Source: Nitrososphaerota archaeon
GTDB taxonomy: Archaea > Thermoproteota > Nitrososphaeria > Nitrososphaerales > Nitrosopumilaceae
DNA: 46,550 bases
Direction of reading: 5' to 3'
NCBI GenBank assembly: GCA_013287585.1
Contig: JABDDN010000012.1
Span: 1-46,550, forward strand
Positions 42,144 through 46,550 of this stretch are shown piece by piece. The notes below the pieces were generated by a model, which did not search any database, was not told where the DNA came from, and worked only from the letters and a program-made list of their open reading frames with translations. The number at the start of each line of letters is the position of its first letter. Positions within the stretch are counted from its first letter, which is position 1. The position numbers were made by a program, and so were the translations under genes.

Positions 42144-42169
42144 ATGGGTACGACTTATCCAAGAAACAG

Positions 42170-43046
42170 ATGAAGATTGGAATATTTTCGCATTGTACTA
42201 TTGATGAAATTTCTAGAGATAGTACTACAGTTGAGACTGCTGGTGGACCAGCTTGTTATTGTGGATTGACTGCTAGGGCTCTCAAATTTGATGTAGAACT
42301 TCACACAAAAAATAGGACCTGATTTTGGATTTCGTGAATATTTAGAAAAAAATAAAATCATTATTCCACAAAACACCCTCTCACAAAATCCTACTACGAG
42401 ATTTTTATTAGAGATTTCTGGAACTGATAGGAACCTGTATTTGAAAACAAAATGTGATGAAATAGAATATGAAAAATCAGACGCGGATGGTTGTATAGTT
42501 AGTCCTGTATTTGATGAGATATCTGAAGAAACACTTGATAAAATAAAAGAAAATTCTGAATTTACATTACTTGATCCACAGGGTTTTCTGCGAAGAGTAG
42601 ATGAAAAAAATAAGATATTTCTTGAACGAACTAGTCTTGATCTCTCAAGAATATCTGCAATCAAAGTAGATCCTGAAGAGGCCTTTTCCCTTACAGGTTT
42701 GACGGAAACTAGCGCAATGTTGGCACTGCAAAAAAAAGGCGCAAAATACATCCTGTATACAAACAAGCGTGAAATTACACTACTTGCACGAGATAGACTA
42801 TACTATTTGACTATTCCAAATATCGAAGTTGGTGATACTACTGGAGTAGGTGATATTTTTTGTGCAACTTTTGCATGTACTTTTCTAAAAGAAAAAGATG
42901 TTTTATGGGCAATTTGTTTTGCTGTAGGAGCTGCACAAGCAGCACTTGAGACAAAAGAAACAGGACTTTCTAAGGTTCCATATCAAGGTGATATCGAAAA
43001 AAATGCCGCATACATGTACAACCAAGTAAAATTCAAGCACATCTAG
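42170..43046 (+). pseudogene. PfkB-family carbohydrate/nucleoside kinase with a frameshift
   Basis: Ribokinase-like kinase split in two frames. The first part, MKIGIFSHCTIDEISRD then TAGGPACYCGLTARALKF, carries the N-terminal substrate region. The second part carries the PfkB signature DTTGVGDIFCATFACTF with the catalytic Asp. The frames would join as HTK-IGPDFGF if the run of six A at 42307-42312 had five. The joined product is about 291 residues, normal for the family. Either a real one-base insertion or a homopolymer sequencing error. The start at 42170 is chosen because the frame upstream of it overlaps the microprotein gene at 42033. Substrate not deducible. Confidence 0.85.
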
Positions 43047-43114
43047 GCTTTTATTGCACAGAAAATTCCATGACTATTTTAACGAATTATTTTGAGGATA
43101 AATCTAGAATTTCT

Positions 43115-43318
43115 TTATTCAGTTCGTAGTTCTTCTTTAATGATTTTAGGTGATGCTGTTTTATTTTTCTGATTAACTGTATCCATTTTTGATTTTGTAT
43201 ATTTTGTGATAGCCCAACTACCTGCTGATACTAACATGAATATTGCAATGAATATGAGCATAATTCCAACAATTCCGGCCGGTGTTATGTTTTCTAATGC
43301 AGTAACTATGTCAGTCAT
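43115..43318 (-). CDS. small single-pass membrane protein
   Basis: A 67-residue protein: short N-terminus (MTDIVTALENITPAG), one hydrophobic helix (about 15-37, IVGIMLIFIAIFMLVSAGSW), then a basic cytoplasmic tail (KYTKSKMDTVNQKNKTASPK). The frame extends 15 codons upstream to 43363, but the box ATTATATAAG (43341-43350) is 26 bp before the ATG at 43316-43318, which settles the shorter start. No family recognised. Confidence 0.65.
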   Translation of the reverse strand: MTDIVTALENITPAGIVGIMLIFIAIFMLVSAGSWAITKYTKSKMDTVNQKNKTASPKIIKEELRTE

Positions 43319-43340
43319 TTTATAGTTTTTACCTATTTCA

Positions 43341-43350
43341 ATTATATAAG
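43341..43350 (-). promoter_or_regulatory. TATA box deciding the start of the small membrane protein
   Basis: ATTATATAAG, centred 26-27 bp before the ATG at 43318. It lies inside the longer open frame that begins at 43363, and so argues against that longer start. Confidence 0.5.
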
Positions 43351-43486
43351 AAAGATCTGCCAAATTTGGTAACCAATGAACAAATAGGATCTATTTTCAC
43401 TCTTTATCGATAAATCGTTTGTTTTACGTTGTATCTAAAGCCATATCAATGATAGTTTATTATTGTACAAAAACCCAATTCACATC

Positions 43487-44479
43487 ATGCGAGTAGCAAT
43501 ATTTAGTCAAGATCAAGAGAGAACAGTAAAATCCGTAAAACTATCACTTGAAAGTCATGGCATAGAATCATTTCTACTTGGTAACAAACAACTTTCAAAA
43601 GATGTTGATTATGTGGTAGTTACTGGCGGCGATAGAGGAGTTAGGAATTATTTTCATCAAGACTTGAGTACTACTGTTCCAGTACTTGGTATAAATGAAT
43701 TTGAATCAAGCGGATATCTTGCACAGCTTGATTTAAAGGAATTTCCTACATTTCTAAATAGATTAAAAAAAACAGATTTTACAATAGAGCACGTTACACG
43801 TCTTGGTGTAAAAATTGACGGCAAAAGTGTTTATCCTGTACTAAATGACGTTGCAATATTTTCATCAAAGAGTGCGACACTGGTTGAACATGTATTACGA
43901 ATAAATGGTGAAGAAGTCTGGCATGACAGTAGCGACGGTGTTATTATAACAACGCCAATTGGTTCATCCGCATATTCAATGTCTGCGGGTGGACCAGCAA
44001 TATTTCAAGATTCCAAAGTTTTTGGAATTGTTTCAGTAAACTCATTAGATATTACAAGAAGGCCACTAATTGTGTCTGATGATAGTTCCATTGAAATTGA
44101 TGACATTTCATCTAGTCTTAGATGTGAAGTAGTCATGGATGGAAAGGATCGCTTCAAAGTAGATCAAATGGTTACATGTACAAAATTTCCAATACCTGCA
44201 AATATAATACGAATGAGGAAGGATTCTACTACTGTATCTGCATTAACAAGAAAGGTAAAGCTTGCAGATGATCTTCTAAACATGCCACCTAGCTCAAAAC
44301 TCTTGTTAAAGACATTAGAGTATGAGGGTTCATTGACTCAAAAAGAATTATCCACCAAAACACTTCTCCCAGATAGAACGGTAAGGCTTGCCTTACGTCA
44401 TCTGCTTGACAAAGGATATGTCAAAAGAAGGGTTTCATTACGAGATACGCGACAAAGAATTTACGAAATTCCAAAATAA
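43487..44479 (+). CDS. NAD-kinase-like domain fused to a C-terminal winged helix-turn-helix
   Basis: From the ATG at 43487 the protein has 330 residues; a TATA box near 43456-43463 supports this over the TTG at 43463. Residues 1-245 follow the NAD kinase fold: GGDR (47-50), GINEFESSGYL (68-78), NDVAIF (120-125), DGVIITTPIGSSAYSMSAGG (150-169), RRPLIV (191-196) and MDGKD (217-221). The ATP/NAD motif GGDGT is replaced by GGDRG, keeping D49. Residues about 268-330 form a MarR/TrmB-like winged helix (SLTQKELSTKTLLPDRTVRL, LLDKGYVKRRV). It may phosphorylate NAD, or may have become a transcription factor sensing NAD(P) or ATP. It abuts pyrG at the 3' end with no gap. Confidence 0.87.
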   Translation: MRVAIFSQDQERTVKSVKLSLESHGIESFLLGNKQLSKDVDYVVVTGGDRGVRNYFHQDLSTTVPVLGINEFESSGYLAQLDLKEFPTFLNRLKKTDFTIEHVTRLGVKIDGKSVYPVLNDVAIFSSKSATLVEHVLRINGEEVWHDSSDGVIITTPIGSSAYSMSAGGPAIFQDSKVFGIVSVNSLDITRRPLIVSDDSSIEIDDISSSLRCEVVMDGKDRFKVDQMVTCTKFPIPANIIRMRKDSTTVSALTRKVKLADDLLNMPPSSKLLLKTLEYEGSLTQKELSTKTLLPDRTVRLALRHLLDKGYVKRRVSLRDTRQRIYEIPK

Positions 44480-46090
44480 TTATGCCTGGGCAGCAGCATT
44501 TACAAAGGCTTCAAACGATGCCTCTGGAAATCCAGGTCTACTGTTAAATTCTGGGTGGAATTGTACACCTAGATAGAATCTATGTGTAGGAATTTCAAGT
44601 ATTTCCATTCGTTTTTTATTATCACTATATCCTGAAAAAGTCATTCCTTTATTGGTAAATGTATCAAGATACTTTTGATTGAATTCGTATCTATGTCTGT
44701 GTCTTTTGAGAATTGTGTTTGATTTGTAAAGTTTGAATGCTAGAGTATTGTCATCCACTTTGATTTCGTTTGAACCAAGTCTTAGTGAACCACCCTTGTT
44801 TTCAATTGTTTTTTGTTCTGGCAAAAGATCAATCACTGGGTTTTCAGTATTTGGAGAAATCTCTGTAGAATTTGCATTATTTAATCCACAAACATAACGA
44901 CCAAAAGCTACTGCCGCAAGTTGGAATCCAAAACAGATTCCAAGATACGGTATGTTTTTCTCTCTTGCATAGTTTGCAGTCTTTATGATTCCTTCAGAAC
45001 CTCTATCACCAAAGCCTCCCGGTACCAGTATGCCTTGGTACGATGAAAGCTTGTCAATATTTCCATTTAATTCTTCAGAATCAATCCAGTCTATCATAAC
45101 ATTTTTTCCAATTTTTGCACCAGCGTGTTTGAGTGCTTGGTTTACACTAACATAACTATCTGCAAGTTTTACATATTTTCCAACCATTGCTATCTTCACA
45201 GATTGATTTATGACCGCAAAAGAATTTACAATTGAATTCCATCTGTCCCAATTTGCCGAAGTATTTACCAAACCAACTTTGCCGAATTTCTTGAAAATAA
45301 TATCAATAATTCCTTGATCATACAGCATCTGTGGAACCATCAAAATAGAGTCTGCGTCATGACATGAAAATACATCTTTAACAGATACGTTTGAGAAAAG
45401 TGATATCTTTTTCTTTGCTGCCATTTCAAGAGGATGTGTGCATCTTACTGCCAATAGATCTGGCTGGATACCAATTCTACGTAGTTCTTGAACGCTATGT
45501 TGAGTAGGTTTTGTTTTTTGTTCTCCTACGACATCAAGTGATGGTGCAAGTGTAACATGTACAAAAACAACATTTTCTGGACCGTCCTCTGATCTCATTT
45601 GTCTTAATGCTTCCAAAAATGGAAGACTTTCAATATCTCCTACTGTTCCACCACATTCTACTACTAGTACGTCCAAATCTTCTTTTTTTGCAATATTTCT
45701 AATTCTTTCTTTTATGGCATCCGTAACATGCGGTATTATCTGCACACATGCACCAAGATATTCCCCTTTTCTTTCTGCTTCTATTACACTCGAATAAATT
45801 TGAGCTGTAGTTATGTTGTGAGACTTTAGTATATTTTGGTTAAGAAATCTTTCATAGTTACCGATATCCATATCGCATTCACCTCCATCTTCAGTCACAA
45901 AGACTTCACCATGTGCAATAGGATTCATGGTTCCAGCATCATAGTTCAGATAGGGATCAATTTTTACACAAGAAACTTTTTGGTTTGAAAGCTGCAATAA
46001 CTTTGCGATCGAAGATGAGACTACGCCCTTTCCAAGGCCAGACATAACACCGCCTGTTACAAAAATATACTTTACAGATTCTACCTGCAT
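44480..46090 (-). CDS. pyrG: CTP synthase
   Basis: Aminates UTP to CTP with glutamine and ATP. From the ATG at 46088-46090 it has 536 residues, opening [20 protein letters not shown], the amidoligase P-loop region; a frame start at 46105 is five residues longer. Visible: [46 protein letters not shown], and [16 protein letters not shown]. The glutamine amidotransferase domain has the nucleophile in [18 protein letters not shown] and the His/Glu pair in VQFHPEF. A complete, ordinary enzyme. A weak A/T stretch lies near 46114-46122. Confidence 0.97.
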   Translation of the reverse strand: MQVESVKYIFVTGGVMSGLGKGVVSSSIAKLLQLSNQKVSCVKIDPYLNYDAGTMNPIAHGEVFVTEDGGECDMDIGNYERFLNQNILKSHNITTAQIYSSVIEAERKGEYLGACVQIIPHVTDAIKERIRNIAKKEDLDVLVVECGGTVGDIESLPFLEALRQMRSEDGPENVVFVHVTLAPSLDVVGEQKTKPTQHSVQELRRIGIQPDLLAVRCTHPLEMAAKKKISLFSNVSVKDVFSCHDADSILMVPQMLYDQGIIDIIFKKFGKVGLVNTSANWDRWNSIVNSFAVINQSVKIAMVGKYVKLADSYVSVNQALKHAGAKIGKNVMIDWIDSEELNGNIDKLSSYQGILVPGGFGDRGSEGIIKTANYAREKNIPYLGICFGFQLAAVAFGRYVCGLNNANSTEISPNTENPVIDLLPEQKTIENKGGSLRLGSNEIKVDDNTLAFKLYKSNTILKRHRHRYEFNQKYLDTFTNKGMTFSGYSDNKKRMEILEIPTHRFYLGVQFHPEFNSRPGFPEASFEAFVNAAAQA

Positions 46091-46375
46091 ATCTATGAAT
46101 AACAAATGCTCTTTTTATTCCTTGTCGTTTTAATTTATGTAAAATTAATAAAAAATCTGAGAGAAAACCGTCCTGTAAGACTCTGACTCTCACAGATCTG
46201 AACCCAAGAATCATTACAATGTGAAATTTCTGAAAGGTTACAGATTTTCAATTAAAGTAAAAGATTCAAAGATTAGCACCGCAGGGATAGGATAATCTTC
46301 TTAAAGTTACCTATTGCAATCAATTTTTGTGCATCGGTATATGATTTTGATATTAAAAGATTATTGGATTGCTAG
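46091..46375. other. intergenic region right of pyrG
   Basis: 285 bp upstream of pyrG, AT-rich. No tRNA, hairpin or coding frame that I can support. The right end contains GATATTAAAAG (46350-46360), a TATA-like box with near-leaderless spacing to the small ORF at 46376. Confidence 0.35.
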
Positions 46376-46456
46376 ATGTCAGAACTAGCACAATACGCGG
46401 TAAACTTGGTGTACAATTTTCCATTTTTCGTACTCATCTTGTTTTTTTTCGTATGA
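46376..46456 (+). CDS. 26-residue hydrophobic mini-ORF
   Basis: MSELAQYAVNLVYNFPFFVL then ILFFFV: a single hydrophobic helix with a short polar N-terminus. A TATA-like box is 23-26 bp upstream. Its stop overlaps the ATG of the following open frame as ATGA, which implies translational coupling. It could be a small membrane peptide or a leader. Evidence is moderate at best. Confidence 0.35.
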   Translation: MSELAQYAVNLVYNFPFFVLILFFFV

Positions 46457-46550
46457 AGAGAACAAACATGCATCATGATAATCTGTCTCGTTCACAGGAC
46501 GCATATCATAGTGGTTATGGTAAAGCATGTCATTTCTATGATTATAATTG
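46453..46550 (+). CDS. partial open frame running off the right edge
   Basis: Begins MKRTNMHHDNLSRSQDAYHS and stays open to the window end (about 32 residues seen), with a His/Tyr-rich composition and one Cys in GKACHFYDYN. It overlaps the stop of the 26-residue hydrophobic ORF by ATGA. Family not recognised; the rest lies outside. Confidence 0.4.
   Translation, partial: MKRTNMHHDNLSRSQDAYHSGYGKACHFYDYN

Noticed and set aside
42441-43046. Separate kinase-like gene starting at 42441
   Set aside because: It begins in the middle of a PfkB domain and joins in sequence with the frame at 42170; one frameshifted gene explains both.

Overview
The window looks like chromosome of an ammonia-oxidising-type archaeon of the Nitrososphaerota (Thaumarchaeota), AT-rich and probably Nitrosopumilales or Nitrosotalea-like. 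The signs are Alba, S26e, deoxyhypusine synthase, pyruvoyl arginine decarboxylase, an archaeal AspRS, inositol-phosphate and archaetidylinositol lipid genes, surface proteins with PEF-type C-terminal sorting tails, and many tiny Cys-rich proteins of a thaumarchaeal style. Most operon starts have an A/T box centred about 26 bp before the start codon, so most transcripts look leaderless. I used that spacing to choose several starts. Gene density is very high: most convergent neighbours abut or overlap at their stop codons.

Layout. 1-3005: partial Y-family polymerase, a small hypothetical, Alba, a LysE-type exporter and a PAC2 protein. 3251-6259: a 1002-residue DUF3494 (ice-binding-like) surface protein with four near-identical tandem units and a PEFG tail. 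6537-8655: a tight three-gene operon (stand-alone Lrp-type ligand domain, truncated CysRS paralogue, double-GNAT acetyltransferase), followed by dys and ino1. 10897-17415: smc, then two Dpp/Opp-type ATPases separated by a divergent secreted repeat protein. 17899-25048: aspS, a zinc/membrane protein, leuB, rhomboid, and the leuA-ilvN-ilvB block. 25225-28891: NTF2-like protein, LsrF-like aldolase with a zinc dehydrogenase, atypical peroxiredoxin, pdaD. 28892-37179: secreted proteins, pepF, micro zinc proteins, an ImmA-like metallopeptidase, a CDP-alcohol phosphatidyltransferase, S26e and a second PEF-tailed surface protein. 37361-40896: a glycan cluster (GT2, UDP-sugar dehydrogenase, GT-C). 41339-46550: a decayed gene, two micro zinc proteins, a frameshifted PfkB kinase, an NAD-kinase-like protein fused to a winged helix, pyrG, and a small membrane ORF running into an unfinished gene.

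How the genes connect. ilvB, ilvN, leuA and leuB supply valine/isoleucine/leucine synthesis. ino1 and the CDP-alcohol transferase could make archaetidylinositol lipid. GT2, the UDP-sugar dehydrogenase and GT-C probably build an extracellular glycan. The two PEF-tailed proteins imply an archaeosortase elsewhere in the genome.

The best candidate for an undescribed system is the 6537-8655 operon. Its CysRS-like enzyme keeps HIGH and KMSKS, lacks the anticodon-binding C-terminus, and has two of four zinc ligands changed. Together with the double-GNAT partner this resembles the MshC/MshD logic of mycothiol synthesis, but the changed metal site argues for a different substrate. This is inference. 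The second candidate is the NAD-kinase/winged-helix fusion with a broken GGDG motif, which could be a nucleotide-sensing DNA-binding protein.
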